Counted from the stretch's first letter, positions 1-8,096 are shown. The stretch: 53,836 nucleotides of DNA from Prochlorococcus sp. HOT208_60m_808G21 (GCA_002026015.1 MWOY01000116.1:1-53836); one strand, 5' to 3'. Notes: generated by a model not told the origin, from the sequence alone. Program-made: numbers and translations.

Positions 1-312
1 GAAAATAATAAAAAAAGCTCTTGGTCATTAGCTTGGAGTTGGGCTTGTTATTGTTTTGAAATTACAAAGTTAGAGATGGTGGAGAATTTTTTCTACTCGT
101 GGAGTGCAAACCAACTTAGTGCAGCAATAAGAATTATTCCTATTGGCTCAACAAAAGCACAATTAATTCAGAGAGACTTATTAGCAATAATTTCAAAAGT
201 TTCTAAAGAAATTATGGACAAAGAAATTGATGACATCTATTTTGGCAATGTAGGTTTAGCTATGGCACAACAAAATCATAATGACCTTTATACAAAACTT
301 TTTAGAAATTAA
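1..312 (+). CDS. ureF: Urease accessory protein UreF, C-terminal part
   Basis: The reading frame is open from the first base of the window to the stop at 310-312, so about 103 C-terminal residues are present and the start lies upstream. UreF is the urease accessory protein that, with UreD and UreG, delivers nickel to the urease active site. The visible part is helical and has the family's tail pattern, with the W-S-A-N-Q-L-S-A-A-I-R stretch and the later Q-R-D-L-L segment. ureG begins only 3 bases after the stop, as expected for a urease accessory operon. An internal ATG at 76 is not the true start because the conserved Trp-rich sequence upstream of it is in frame. I am confident of the family; the missing N-terminus cannot be judged. 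Confidence 0.9.
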   Translation, partial: ENNKKSSWSLAWSWACYCFEITKLEMVENFFYSWSANQLSAAIRIIPIGSTKAQLIQRDLLAIISKVSKEIMDKEIDDIYFGNVGLAMAQQNHNDLYTKLFRN

Positions 313-315
313 TTT

Positions 316-927
316 ATGAGTAGCAAATTGAGAGTAGGGGTTGCCGGGCCTGTAGGTTCAGGAAAAACTGCATTAGTAGAGATTCTATGCTTAAGCCTGA
401 AAAAAAATTATGAGATAGCAGTTGTAACCAATGATATCTACACCAAAGAAGATGCTAACTTTCTAATAAATAAAAAAGTTTTAGAGGAAGGAAGGATTAT
501 TGGTGTAGAAACAGGAGGTTGTCCTCATACAGCGATAAGAGAGGATTGTTCCTTAAATAAAAATGCAGTTTTAGATTTAGAAAATAAATATAATCCTTTA
601 GATTTTGTTTTTGTAGAAAGTGGAGGTGATAATTTAGCATCTAGTTTTAGTCCAGAACTTGTAGATTTATCAATATACGTGATTGATGTATCTGCTGGAG
701 ACAAAATTCCTAGAAAAGGGGGGCCAGGCATAACAAGATCAGATTTATTATTAATAAACAAAATTGACTTAGCAGATATGGTTGGTGCAGATTTAAATAT
801 TATGAAAAGTGATACGGAATTTATGAGAAAAGGGAAACCTTGGTTTTTTACCAACCTTTGTAGCGGAAAAGGAGTTGAAGAAATAACTCAATTTTTAGAA
901 TCACATATACCAAACAATCGAAACTAG
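316..927 (+). CDS. ureG: Urease accessory GTPase UreG
   Basis: UreG is the SIMIBI-class GTPase that uses GTP hydrolysis to load nickel into urease together with UreF and UreD. The 203-residue product has the usual family length. Its P-loop GPVGSGKT is at residues 11-18, the nickel-binding Cys-Pro-His motif at 69-71, the E-S-G-G-D-N-L signature near 101-107, and the NKID guanine-specificity motif at 148-151. It follows ureF by 3 bases, so the two are co-transcribed. The downstream 128 bases carry an NtcA-type promoter for the urea transporter, linking nickel-dependent urease maturation to urea import. Nothing is odd about the gene. Confidence 0.97.
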   Translation: MSSKLRVGVAGPVGSGKTALVEILCLSLKKNYEIAVVTNDIYTKEDANFLINKKVLEEGRIIGVETGGCPHTAIREDCSLNKNAVLDLENKYNPLDFVFVESGGDNLASSFSPELVDLSIYVIDVSAGDKIPRKGGPGITRSDLLLINKIDLADMVGADLNIMKSDTEFMRKGKPWFFTNLCSGKGVEEITQFLESHIPNNRN

Positions 928-965
928 AAAAATGTCCATTACTAATATATTGGATTCAACAAAAA

Positions 966-1007
966 GTTACGACTGATACAAAACTAATCCTCACTCGTTA
1001 ATAACTT
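966..1007 (+). promoter_or_regulatory. NtcA-activated promoter of urtA
   Basis: The bases 966-979 read GTT-N8-TAC, one mismatch from the NtcA consensus GTA-N8-TAC. A TAnnnT -10 box (TAACTT) lies at 1002-1007, 22 bases after the site. That is the spacing of a class II NtcA promoter, where NtcA replaces the -35 box. The position directly before urtA and the nitrogen function fit. NtcA regulation of urea transport genes is established in cyanobacteria; this particular site is read from sequence only. Confidence 0.75.
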
Positions 1008-1055
1008 TTACTTTATCCCCCTAATGAGGGTCAATTACCTAATTTATCCTAATTC

Positions 1056-2333
1056 ATGAGAATTTCAAGGCGTATTTTGGCAGGATTAGCTACTGCCTCA
1101 CTTGCTGTCACAGCAACTTCATGTGGTGGAGGTGGAACCTCCGGAAGTTTCGATGACACAGTAACCGTCGGTATTTTACATTCGTTGTCTGGAACAATGG
1201 CGATTTCTGAATCAACCCTTGTTGATACAGAAAAAATGGCTATTGAAGAGATAAATGCTGCTGGTGGTGTAACAGTTGGCGGCAAAAGCTACAAAATAGA
1301 ATACATTGTTGAAGATGGTGCATCTGACTGGCCTACTTTTGCTGAAAAATCTAAGAAACTTATAGACCAAGACGGTGTTCCTGTCGTATTTGGTGGTTGG
1401 ACATCTGCAAGTAGAAAGGCAATGTTACCAGTCTACGAATCAAAGGATGCTTTCCTTTACTACCCAATTCAGTATGAAGCTCAAGAATGTTCTAACAACA
1501 TTTTCTATACAGGAGCCACACCAAACCAACAGTCAGAACCAGCTACAGATTTCATGTATAAGCGTTCTCCTGCAGCTGGTGGGGATTTCTTCCTTGTAGG
1601 TTCTGATTATGTTTTCCCAAGAACTTCAAACACAATTACAAAAGCTCAAGTAAAACAGTTAGGAGGTAAGGTTGTTGGAGAAGATTACCTTCCATTAGGA
1701 AATACTGAAGTTGCTCCAATTATTTCAAAAATCAAAAAAGCGTTGCCTGAAGGCGGAATAATCATTAACACACTTAATGGTGACCAAAACGTTGCATTCT
1801 TCAAACAGATTCAAGACGCAGGTATTACACCTTCAAGTGGGTACTATGTAATGAACTATTCAATTGCTGAAGAAGAGATTAGTACAATTGGTCCTGAGTT
1901 CCTTGAAGGTCACTACGGCGCTTGGAACTACATGATGTCAATTGATACTCCTGCATCTAAGAAATTTGCTGCAAGTTTCAAGAAAAGATGGGGAGCCGAT
2001 CGTGTTGTAGCTGATCCTCAAGAATCTGCTTATAACATGGTTTATTTATGGAAACAGGCAGTAGAAGATGCTGGAACATTCGACGACAACGCTGTAAGGG
2101 AAGCCCTTGTTGGACAAAAGTTTGATGCTCCACAAGGTCCTGTTGAAGTTATGCCTAATCACCACTTATCTCAAACAGTAAGAATTGGAGAGATTAATTC
2201 AGAGGGTGGATTTACAATTCTTGAAGAGACAGGAGTTGTTCTTCCTCAAGCATGGAACCAAAAGCATCCAAGTTCAAAAGGATTTGCATGCGATTGGACA
2301 GATCCTTCAAAAGGAGAAAAGTATAAGCTTTAA
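1056..2333 (+). CDS. urtA: Urea ABC transporter substrate-binding lipoprotein UrtA
   Basis: UrtA is the periplasmic urea-binding component of the high-affinity UrtABCDE transporter, of the branched-chain amino-acid binding protein (LivJ-like) superfamily. The 425-residue product starts with an Arg-Arg signal sequence, then a hydrophobic stretch and a lipobox-like A-T-S-C ending at Cys23, followed by a Gly-rich linker, so it is probably a lipoprotein. The mature part opens with V-G-I-L-H-S-L-S-G-T-M-A, characteristic of the family, and contains the conserved Y-Y-P-I-Q-Y-E segment. The base composition is less AT-rich than the neighbours, as expected of a highly expressed gene. It is controlled by the NtcA promoter upstream and followed by a strong hairpin. 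Confidence 0.97.
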   Translation: MRISRRILAGLATASLAVTATSCGGGGTSGSFDDTVTVGILHSLSGTMAISESTLVDTEKMAIEEINAAGGVTVGGKSYKIEYIVEDGASDWPTFAEKSKKLIDQDGVPVVFGGWTSASRKAMLPVYESKDAFLYYPIQYEAQECSNNIFYTGATPNQQSEPATDFMYKRSPAAGGDFFLVGSDYVFPRTSNTITKAQVKQLGGKVVGEDYLPLGNTEVAPIISKIKKALPEGGIIINTLNGDQNVAFFKQIQDAGITPSSGYYVMNYSIAEEEISTIGPEFLEGHYGAWNYMMSIDTPASKKFAASFKKRWGADRVVADPQESAYNMVYLWKQAVEDAGTFDDNAVREALVGQKFDAPQGPVEVMPNHHLSQTVRIGEINSEGGFTILEETGVVLPQAWNQKHPSSKGFACDWTDPSKGEKYKL

Positions 2334-2354
2334 TACACTTAAAACCTATACTTC

Positions 2355-2388
2355 AAAATAAAAGGAGGTTAACGCCTCCTTTTATTTT
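2355..2388 (+). terminator. Hairpin between urtA and urtB (partial terminator)
   Basis: Bases 2355-2368 and 2375-2388 form a perfect 14-bp inverted repeat around a 6-base loop (TTAACG). The core is AGGAGG/CCTCCT and the right arm ends in a T-rich run, so it looks like a Rho-independent terminator. It lies 22 bases after urtA and before the other transporter genes. Such intercistronic hairpins usually allow some read-through and protect the upstream message, giving more binding protein than permease. That role is inferred. Confidence 0.85.
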
Positions 2389-2416
2389 ATATAATCAAAT
2401 ATTTTCTTTTTCTAAA

Positions 2417-3571
2417 TTGGAGTTACTTCTCGATAGTCTTTTTAATGGTGTTGCAATCGGATCTGTACTTCTTGTTGCTGCATTAGGTCTAGCAATTGTT
2501 TTTGGTCTTATGGGTGTAATTAATCTTGCTCATGGAGAACTTATGATGCTTGGGGCTTACACAACATACGTAACACAATTAATTTTTAAATTACCTATAT
2601 TAAAACCTTTCTATAATTCGTACATAATAGTTTCTATTTTCCTTGCTTTTATTGTTAGTGGAGTAGTAGGCATTCTCCTGGAAAAAACTATAATAAGAAA
2701 GCTTTATGGAAGTCCACTAGAAACACTTCTAGCAACTTGGGGCGTAAGCTTAATTCTTCAACAATTTGTCAGAAGTGTTCCTTTAGCTTATGGGACAGGT
2801 TTGGTTATAAGTCTGTTAATTGGTTTATTCTTACCAACAACATTCCCTTCGAAAATAAAGGAGTCAATAAATTTCAAATATTTTAAATTTAGTTCATGGA
2901 TATTTGCTGCATTAACTGGGGTCCTGACAGGTAGCCTAATCTCATCTTCTGTCAGCAAACTTAGTAGAGCAAGCGCTCGGAATGTTGATGTAACAGCGCC
3001 TTCGTGGATGAGAGGTCAAGTAGAAATTATTGGCACTGCATTTCCTAAAACAAGATTAATGATAATTGTCATAACTCTAATCTCTGTAATAGCCATAACA
3101 TTATTTCTTAATCAAAGTGCTTGGGGGATGCGTATAAGAGCAGTTACTCAGAATAGACAAATGAGTGATTGTCTTGGTATATCTACTGAAAAAGTGGATA
3201 TAATTACTTTTGGAATTGGATCCGGCTTAGCAGGAGTTGCTGGGGTAGCGGTATCTCTTTTAGGTTCTGTAGGTCCAAATGTTGGCGGAAACTATATAGT
3301 TGGTTGTTTTATGGTTGTAGTGCTGGGAGGAGTAGGAAATTTATTAGGAACAGTACTTGCTTCATTTGGGATAGGAATAATGACTGATTTAATTGGAGCT
3401 GGAAGGCTCTTATCAATATGGCCAGATATGCCTTTACCTTTATCAAACACAATTAACTTTTTTGCAACCACAAGTATGGCAAGAGTAATGATATTTGCAC
3501 TAATTGTTATATTCTTACAATTTAAGCCTACAGGTTTATTTCCTCAAAAAGGAAGGATGGTTGAGAACTAA
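2417..3571 (+). CDS. urtB: Urea ABC transporter permease UrtB
   Basis: UrtB is one of the two inner-membrane permeases of the urea transporter, of the LivH family. The 384-residue protein is highly hydrophobic with about eight to ten membrane segments. It begins N-G-V-A-I-G-S-V-L-L-V-A-A-L-G-L and carries the G-V-I-N-L-A-H-G-E segment typical of LivH-type permeases. A loop between roughly residues 150 and 220 is poorly conserved and charged, as in UrtB proteins, which are longer than LivH. Translation starts at a TTG codon at 2417; no in-frame ATG lies nearby and the hydrophobic N-terminus supports this choice. Its TAA overlaps the ATG of urtC by one base. Confidence 0.95.
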   Translation: MELLLDSLFNGVAIGSVLLVAALGLAIVFGLMGVINLAHGELMMLGAYTTYVTQLIFKLPILKPFYNSYIIVSIFLAFIVSGVVGILLEKTIIRKLYGSPLETLLATWGVSLILQQFVRSVPLAYGTGLVISLLIGLFLPTTFPSKIKESINFKYFKFSSWIFAALTGVLTGSLISSSVSKLSRASARNVDVTAPSWMRGQVEIIGTAFPKTRLMIIVITLISVIAITLFLNQSAWGMRIRAVTQNRQMSDCLGISTEKVDIITFGIGSGLAGVAGVAVSLLGSVGPNVGGNYIVGCFMVVVLGGVGNLLGTVLASFGIGIMTDLIGAGRLLSIWPDMPLPLSNTINFFATTSMARVMIFALIVIFLQFKPTGLFPQKGRMVEN

Positions 3572-4701
3572 TGTCCTTAAGTAAAATTAAATTTGACAAA
3601 AAAATAGTATTATCATTTTGGATAATTTTAATAGCTTTAATTATTGCAGCACCAACTATACTCCCTGTATTTAGACTAAACCTTCTAGGTAGATACTTAT
3701 CCCTATCCATAGTTGCACTTGGTGTTGATCTTATCTGGGGCTTTACAGGTTTACTAAGTCTTGGACAAGGAATATTTTTTGCACTAGGTGGATATTGTGC
3801 AGCAATGTATTTGCAAATAACCAGCTCCTCTGAATTTCCAAATAATATTCCTGAATTTTTTGCTTTATATGGTGTCGAAAAATTACCTTTTTTCTGGGAA
3901 CCGTTTAGATCGCCTGTTTTTACCTTCTTCGCTATCTGGATAATTCCAGCATTGGTTGCTGGTTTAATTGGATTTCTCGTTTTCAGGAATAGAATCAAAG
4001 GGGTTTATTTTTCTATACTTACTCAAGCTTCTCTTCTTGTATTCTTTAACTTTTTTAATGGACAACAAAAACTTATAAACGGAACAAATGGATTAAAAAC
4101 AGATGTAACACAACTATTTGGTCAGATGGTAGGGTCTGAGTCCATGCAAAGAATATTTTTTTGGATAACCGCCATAGTAGTAATAGCAGCATGGTTTTTT
4201 GCAAAGTGGGTAGTTAAAGGAAGATTTGGAAATATCCTCATAGGAATACGAGATGATGAACCAAGAGTTAGGTTTACAGGATACAACCCAGTTATATTTA
4301 AGACGATAATATTTTCTATTGCTGGAGGTCTCGCAGGAATTTCGGGAGCTTTATATACCGTTCAGTCTGGAATAGTATCTCCTCAATTTATGACGGTTCC
4401 CTTTTCTATAGAAATGGTTATATGGGTTGCTGTTGGAGGAAGAGGAACTTTATTGGGAGCAATACTAGGTGCAGTTTTCATCAACTATGCAAAAAGTCTA
4501 GTAAGTGAAGCTTTACCTGCTAGCTGGATGTTTATTCAAGGAGGGTTATTTATCTTAGTTGTAACAGCTTTGCCAGAAGGAGTTTTAGGATGGATTCAAG
4601 GAGATGGTCCTAGGAATCTTCTTCAAAGATTTGGTTTGAAAAGAAAGATTGAAACCTATCCAAGCTTAGAAGTTAACAATAAGGAGGGGAATAATGAATA
4701 A
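3571..4701 (+). CDS. urtC: Urea ABC transporter permease UrtC
   Basis: UrtC is the second permease subunit (LivM family) of the urea transporter. The 376-residue product is a polytopic membrane protein. It contains the L-G-V-D-L-I-W-G-F-T-G-L-L-S-L-G-Q-G segment and the E-A-A-like cytoplasmic loop R-D-D-E-P-R-V-R-F-T-G-Y that contacts the ATPases. A P-Q-F/S-I-E-M segment followed by W-V-A-V-G-G-R-G-T-L-L-G completes the family pattern. It begins in a TAATG overlap with urtB and overlaps urtD by 8 bases, so translation is coupled through the operon. Confidence 0.95.
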   Translation: MSLSKIKFDKKIVLSFWIILIALIIAAPTILPVFRLNLLGRYLSLSIVALGVDLIWGFTGLLSLGQGIFFALGGYCAAMYLQITSSSEFPNNIPEFFALYGVEKLPFFWEPFRSPVFTFFAIWIIPALVAGLIGFLVFRNRIKGVYFSILTQASLLVFFNFFNGQQKLINGTNGLKTDVTQLFGQMVGSESMQRIFFWITAIVVIAAWFFAKWVVKGRFGNILIGIRDDEPRVRFTGYNPVIFKTIIFSIAGGLAGISGALYTVQSGIVSPQFMTVPFSIEMVIWVAVGGRGTLLGAILGAVFINYAKSLVSEALPASWMFIQGGLFILVVTALPEGVLGWIQGDGPRNLLQRFGLKRKIETYPSLEVNNKEGNNE

Positions 4702-5443
4702 TAAAGATCTTCTAAATTTAATTGATATTACTGTTAGTTTCGAGGGTTTTTTAGCCCTCAACAAACTTAATTTAAATTTGAAGAAAGGAGAATTAAGAGC
4801 TGTAATAGGACCCAATGGCGCAGGTAAAACAACATTTCTTGATGTAATAACTGGAAAGGTTAAGCCAACAAAAGGAGAAGTGATCTTTAAAGGGAAATCT
4901 TTGGTGGGTAGAAAGGAGCATAAAATAGCCAGACTTGGAGTTGGGAGAAAGTTCCAAAGTCCAAGAATCTTTGAAAATCTAACAGTTAAAGAAAATCTTG
5001 AAATATCGGTGACAACTCCTAAAAGTCCCTTAAACCTTATAAATAAAAGTATTAAGGATGAGCAGCTTAATGAGATTGATCGTCTTATGAAGATTGTTAA
5101 TTTAGCTCAAAAAGTTGATTCTAAAGCTGGATCTTTATCACATGGCCAAAAACAATGGCTCGAGATAGCCATGTTAGTAGGACAGAAGCCAGATTTAATG
5201 TTGGTAGATGAACCTGTTGCCGGTTTAACTGATGAAGAAACAGATCTTACAGCTGATTTATTAAAATCTTTATCAGGCGAAAATACAGTAGTGGTAATAG
5301 ATCACGATATGGAATTTATAAGAAGACTTGATAGTAATGTTTCAGTATTAAATCAGGGCACAGTATTATGTGAGGGAACAATGGAAACCATACAAAAAGA
5401 CAAAAAAGTTATTGATGTTTATTTAGGAAGACCTGAGGACTAG
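4694..5443 (+). CDS. urtD: Urea ABC transporter ATPase UrtD
   Basis: UrtD is one of the two ATP-hydrolysing subunits of the urea transporter and belongs to the LivG family. The 249-residue protein has Walker A GPNGAGKT near residue 40, the LivG-typical G-V-G-R-K-F-Q-S-P-R-I-F-E segment after the Q-loop, an ABC signature of the form L-S-H-G-Q, Walker B L-M-L-V-D-E-P and a switch His in V-I-D-H-D-M-E-F. The signature's LSHGQ in place of LSGGQ is usual for UrtD proteins. It overlaps urtC by 8 bases and precedes urtE by 2 bases. Confidence 0.95.
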   Translation: MNNKDLLNLIDITVSFEGFLALNKLNLNLKKGELRAVIGPNGAGKTTFLDVITGKVKPTKGEVIFKGKSLVGRKEHKIARLGVGRKFQSPRIFENLTVKENLEISVTTPKSPLNLINKSIKDEQLNEIDRLMKIVNLAQKVDSKAGSLSHGQKQWLEIAMLVGQKPDLMLVDEPVAGLTDEETDLTADLLKSLSGENTVVVIDHDMEFIRRLDSNVSVLNQGTVLCEGTMETIQKDKKVIDVYLGRPED

Positions 5444-5445
5444 TT

Positions 5446-6156
5446 ATGGAAAATTTACTCGAAATAAAATCGTTAAATACTTATTATGGCGAGAGTCATA
5501 TTCTTAGAGATGTAGATTTAAACGTTAAATCAGGAGAAATGGTTTGTTTGATTGGAAGAAATGGAGTTGGCAAAACAACTTTATTGAAATCACTAATTGG
5601 TTTGTTAAAACAAAAAAAAGGAGATATTTATTTAATTGGTGAAAATATCAATAGAAAAGCACCTCATCAGAGGGCCAGGAAAGGAATGGCTTACGTTCCT
5701 CAAGGGAGAGAAATTATTCCATACCTATCAGTTGAAGAGAATCTCATGTTAGGGATGGAGTCTCTACCAGGTGGATTATCTAAGAACAAGAAAATAGATC
5801 CATTTATTTATGATCTCTTCCCAATACTTAAAGATTTTCTTCAAAGGAAAGGAGGAGATCTTAGTGGAGGACAACAACAGCAATTAGCTATTGCAAGAGC
5901 GTTGCTAGGCAAACCTCAACTTCTATTGCTTGACGAACCAACGGAAGGTATTCAGCCAAATATAGTTTTAGACATTGAAAATGCAATTAACCAGATAATT
6001 AGAGAAACAGGAATTGGTGTTTTATTAGTTGAACAACATTTGCATTTTGTAAGACAAGCCAATAGATATTATGCTATGCAACGCGGTGGTATTGTTGCTA
6101 GCGGAAATACTAGTGAGTTGAGTCAAGCGGTTATTGATAAATTCTTGAGTGTTTAA
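5446..6156 (+). CDS. urtE: Urea ABC transporter ATPase UrtE
   Basis: UrtE is the second ATPase of the urea importer, of the LivF family. The 236-residue product shows the U-R-T-E-like opening L-N-T-Y-Y-G-E-S-H-I-L, Walker A GRNGVGKT, the Q-loop segment M-A-Y-V-P-Q-G-R-E-I, the signature LSGGQQQQ, Walker B L-L-L-L-D-E-P-T-E-G-I-Q-P, and the switch His in L-L-V-E-Q-H. The Y-Y-G-E-S-H-I-L and G-I-Q-P-N-I-V motifs are characteristic of UrtE rather than LivF. It ends the operon; no clear terminator follows, only an AT-rich stretch. Confidence 0.95.
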   Translation: MENLLEIKSLNTYYGESHILRDVDLNVKSGEMVCLIGRNGVGKTTLLKSLIGLLKQKKGDIYLIGENINRKAPHQRARKGMAYVPQGREIIPYLSVEENLMLGMESLPGGLSKNKKIDPFIYDLFPILKDFLQRKGGDLSGGQQQQLAIARALLGKPQLLLLDEPTEGIQPNIVLDIENAINQIIRETGIGVLLVEQHLHFVRQANRYYAMQRGGIVASGNTSELSQAVIDKFLSV

Positions 6157-6190
6157 TAGATTATTATTTTAAATTAATAAAAATAAGTAT

Positions 6191-6370
6191 TCATTTTTCG
6201 CATCTTATAAGGTCTATACTGTTTGGATGCTCATTTATATACTTATTAAATTCCATTGCTAGTGTTCTAGCCTCGTAAGCGTCAAAAGCATAAAAACAGT
6301 TTTCTAATCTTATATTTTGAAAATCACGGTAATGCACCGTATATGGTTTTAACATATTATTTTTGTTCAT
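6191..6370 (-). CDS. Small hypothetical protein, 59 residues
   Basis: The minus strand encodes a 59-residue protein from ATG at 6370 to TGA at 6191-6193. It reads like a real protein: it has charged and aromatic residues in a balanced mixture and a helical stretch of the form Y-E-A-R-T-L-A-M-E-F-N-K-Y-I-N-E, and it ends in E-K. I do not recognise a family. A second Met at residue 6 could be the start. The gene is convergent with urtE, whose stop lies 34 bases away. A perfect GTA-N8-TAC sequence lies about 100 bases upstream, at 6473-6486. The function is unknown. Confidence 0.6.
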   Translation of the reverse strand: MNKNNMLKPYTVHYRDFQNIRLENCFYAFDAYEARTLAMEFNKYINEHPNSIDLIRCEK

Positions 6371-6507
6371 TTTAATTTGCTAAAAAGCAATTATTTATAT
6401 TTCAACCATGCATGTGTTTATAAATTTAAAGCACAACATTTGTTGTTATCAAAATATATTGACTTAAAAAATGTAATTAAGAATACCTTATAAAGACAAA
6501 AAAGTAA

Positions 6508-6621
6508 TTAATCCTTTTTTTTATTTTTTGAATCTTTCTTTTTACCTTCTATTAAAAAAACAAATTTTGATAAAATATAACCAAAAACTGGGACCCAAAA
6601 CTTTTCATAAAAAAATTTCAT
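6508..6621 (-). CDS. Very small protein with a hydrophobic segment, 37 residues
   Basis: A minus-strand ORF of 37 residues runs from ATG at 6621 to TAA at 6508-6510. Residues 2-24 are aromatic and hydrophobic (F-F-Y-E-K-F-W-V-P-V-F-G-Y-I-L-S pattern) and residues 27-37 are almost entirely Lys, Asp and Asn, which suggests a membrane-attached peptide with a basic cytoplasmic tail. It lies 6 bases downstream of another minus-strand short frame, so the two may form a small operon. Too short for normal gene calling. I do not recognise a family; the coding call rests on amino-acid pattern and spacing. Confidence 0.5.
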   Translation of the reverse strand: MKFFYEKFWVPVFGYILSKFVFLIEGKKKDSKNKKKD

Positions 6622-6627
6622 AAAAAA

Positions 6628-6801
6628 TTAAGCAGCTAATGATTCATTATCTTGAATTTCAGTTTTATTAATACACTTCAAATCTGTTGAATTAAATAAA
6701 TTCTGCATAAGCAGAATATCAAGTTCCCCCTTCAACAAATTTACATCAGATGAAAGAAGATCATCAACAAAATCATCAAAAGTATCTGAAAGAAGATTCA
6801 C
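6628..6801 (-). CDS. Small acidic protein, 57 residues, GTG start or frameshifted
   Basis: A minus-strand frame reads through a convincing small acidic protein: Leu/Asp-rich helices (T-F-D-D-F-V-D-D-L-L-S-S) and a C-terminal E-S-L-A-A before TAA at 6628-6630. There is no ATG near the N-terminus. The best start is the GTG at 6801. The frame continues upstream for 11 codons to a TAA. One base inserted in the T-run near 6806-6810 would join it to an ATG-initiated frame beginning M-I-M-A-K-I-N-F. So this is either a GTG-started gene, a recent frameshift or a sequencing slip. Function unknown. Confidence 0.5.
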   Translation of the reverse strand: MNLLSDTFDDFVDDLLSSDVNLLKGELDILLMQNLFNSTDLKCINKTEIQDNESLAA

Positions 6802-6969
6802 AATTAAAAATTTATTTTTGCCATTATCATCGCATTAACAATAAAAGTCAACCAAATTCTCAAATTAATTTTTGAATTTTTTGAAAATTAATTGATAAAG
6901 ACTAAATATTAAATAATAAATATAAACAAGCAAAATAACAGATTTAAAATCAAGCTTAGGGATTTTGAA

Positions 6970-7104
6970 TTAAATTTCATTTATTTTGCTTTTCTTAACT
7001 TTATATCTCTCCTGATTTGCATTATCAAAACGACAATACACATATTTGCTAAAAAGAAATTCAAAGAATTCATCATCAAACCTTTTAATATATTTATAGC
7101 AAGA
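6970..7104 (-). pseudogene. Possible remnant of a small gene (44-codon open frame, no start)
   Basis: On the minus strand a frame of 44 codons ends at TAA 6970-6972 and is bounded upstream by TAG at 7105-7107, with no ATG, GTG or TTG in it. Its composition looks coding, with an aromatic-acidic run (F-D-D-E-F-F-E-F-L-F), then charged residues and a Lys-rich end, unlike the low-complexity translations of nearby AT-rich DNA. It could be the 3' end of a small gene that lost its start. Over 6802-7202 as a whole I see nothing else that I can support. Confidence 0.3.
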
Positions 7105-7202
7105 CTATTGATGTGCCAATTAGGAAAGAATCACAAAAAAAATTTTAAAGGTAATTAATTTTTATAGAAATCAAATTTGATATTAATAACTAATTTTAAA
7201 TA

Positions 7203-7517
7203 TTATTTTTTTATTAGCTCGAAGTAGCCATTTTTATTTAATAAGTACTTATCAAACCAAAGGCTTAATAGATTGTCTAATCCTATTCCATTCATTTTAT
7301 TTATTTGCGAAGTCTTATAGTCTGAGAGTGCAAGCAATAAATACGGAAAAATCATATCAGAAAGCCCTTTTGGCAGTTTTTCTAAAGGTACTCCATGCGC
7401 TCTATCCCATAAAATTTGCATATCCTGAGAGAACAAAGAACTCCAATAACTAAAATTACAATATAACTTGTCTGGGGGGAGGAGATTTACAGATAAATCT
7501 GGGGGAGATGAATTCAT
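7203..7517 (-). CDS. Hypothetical protein, 104 residues
   Basis: This minus-strand gene encodes 104 residues with no signal peptide. A Pro-rich N-terminus (residues 5-16) is followed by a Trp- and Tyr-rich central part and a Leu-rich helical segment M-I-F-P-Y-L-L-L-A-L-S. I do not recognise a domain. The start ATG at 7517 has an AT-rich leader with the run AGGAATAAAT downstream of the start on the plus strand, so no clear ribosome site decides it. It sits in the small-gene region between the urea operon and the Rieske gene, which suggests lineage-specific accessory content. The function is unknown. Confidence 0.65.
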   Translation of the reverse strand: MNSSPPDLSVNLLPPDKLYCNFSYWSSLFSQDMQILWDRAHGVPLEKLPKGLSDMIFPYLLLALSDYKTSQINKMNGIGLDNLLSLWFDKYLLNKNGYFELIKK

Positions 7518-7641
7518 AGGAATAAATATTTTATGGATTAATTGAATTTAGGTTTTTGAAATGATGAAAAATAATCTTAATATGCGAATCTCCTAAATAT
7601 ACAAATAAAATTTAACGCACAGTGCATCACTTAGCAACACC

Positions 7642-8043
7642 TTATTTAGTGTTATATTTATCCATCATTTCCTGAAATTTTAGGAATGATAAAAACTTTT
7701 TATAAGTTTGCAAGTCAAAAACCTCCTGATTTGGTTTATTTAAGTGACTTGTTTCACCAGGACTAAAAACATTTCCTAATTTAGTATCGATTGAGAGTTT
7801 TTCATTATCTGTAAAGTCACCAGAATTATCAAATAAGTTTTTTGAATTATCTTTATTTGATTGATATGATTGAGTTACTTTACCATTTTTTTTATTAAAT
7901 ATACCTCTTATAGAAAGTGCTTCTTCTACCAGAATACTTATTATTTTTGAATTACTTAAATTGTTCTCTGTGCTCAACATTTCAATTATTCTCATAACAT
8001 CTTCTCTTGGAATAAAACCAACTCTTTTTTTCTTGGTAGGCAT
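7642..8043 (-). CDS. Ribbon-helix-helix-like DNA-binding protein
   Basis: The 133-residue product has an N-terminal segment that matches the ribbon-helix-helix (Arc/CopG) pattern: a basic beta strand (K-K-K-R-V-G-F-I-P), a first helix (M-R-I-I-E-M-L-S-T-E-N-N-L), the turn S-N-S-K, and a second helix (I-I-S-I-L-V-E-E-A-L-S). Residues from about 55 on are polar, low in complexity and probably flexible; a short amphipathic helix ends the protein. Such proteins are dimeric repressors, often autoregulating. The gene is divergent from the small gene at 8114, and the 70-base gap contains CACT/AGTG half-sites over a promoter, consistent with autoregulation. The target is inferred. Confidence 0.6.
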   Translation of the reverse strand: MPTKKKRVGFIPREDVMRIIEMLSTENNLSNSKIISILVEEALSIRGIFNKKNGKVTQSYQSNKDNSKNLFDNSGDFTDNEKLSIDTKLGNVFSPGETSHLNKPNQEVFDLQTYKKFLSFLKFQEMMDKYNTK

Positions 8044-8065
8044 TTAAGAATTAATTAAAGTTCAG

Positions 8066-8096
8066 CACTTGACTGTAATAAGTGTTGCACTATATT
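8066..8096 (+). promoter_or_regulatory. Promoter with CACT/AGTG half-sites in a divergent gap
   Basis: The sequence TTGACT at 8069-8074 and TATATT at 8091-8096, 16 bases apart, make a sigma-70-type promoter directed at the small gene at 8114. Overlapping it are inverted CACTT (8066-8070) and AAGTG (8080-8084), then AGTG-TTG-CACT (8081-8091), and a further CACT at 8097. Two CACT copies are 22 bases apart, two helical turns. The pattern resembles a ribbon-helix-helix operator; the link to the neighbouring regulator is inferred. Confidence 0.45.

Noticed and set aside
525-854. 109-codon minus-strand frame across ureG
   Set aside because: Antisense of a clear UreG gene; a codon-bias shadow with no own motifs.
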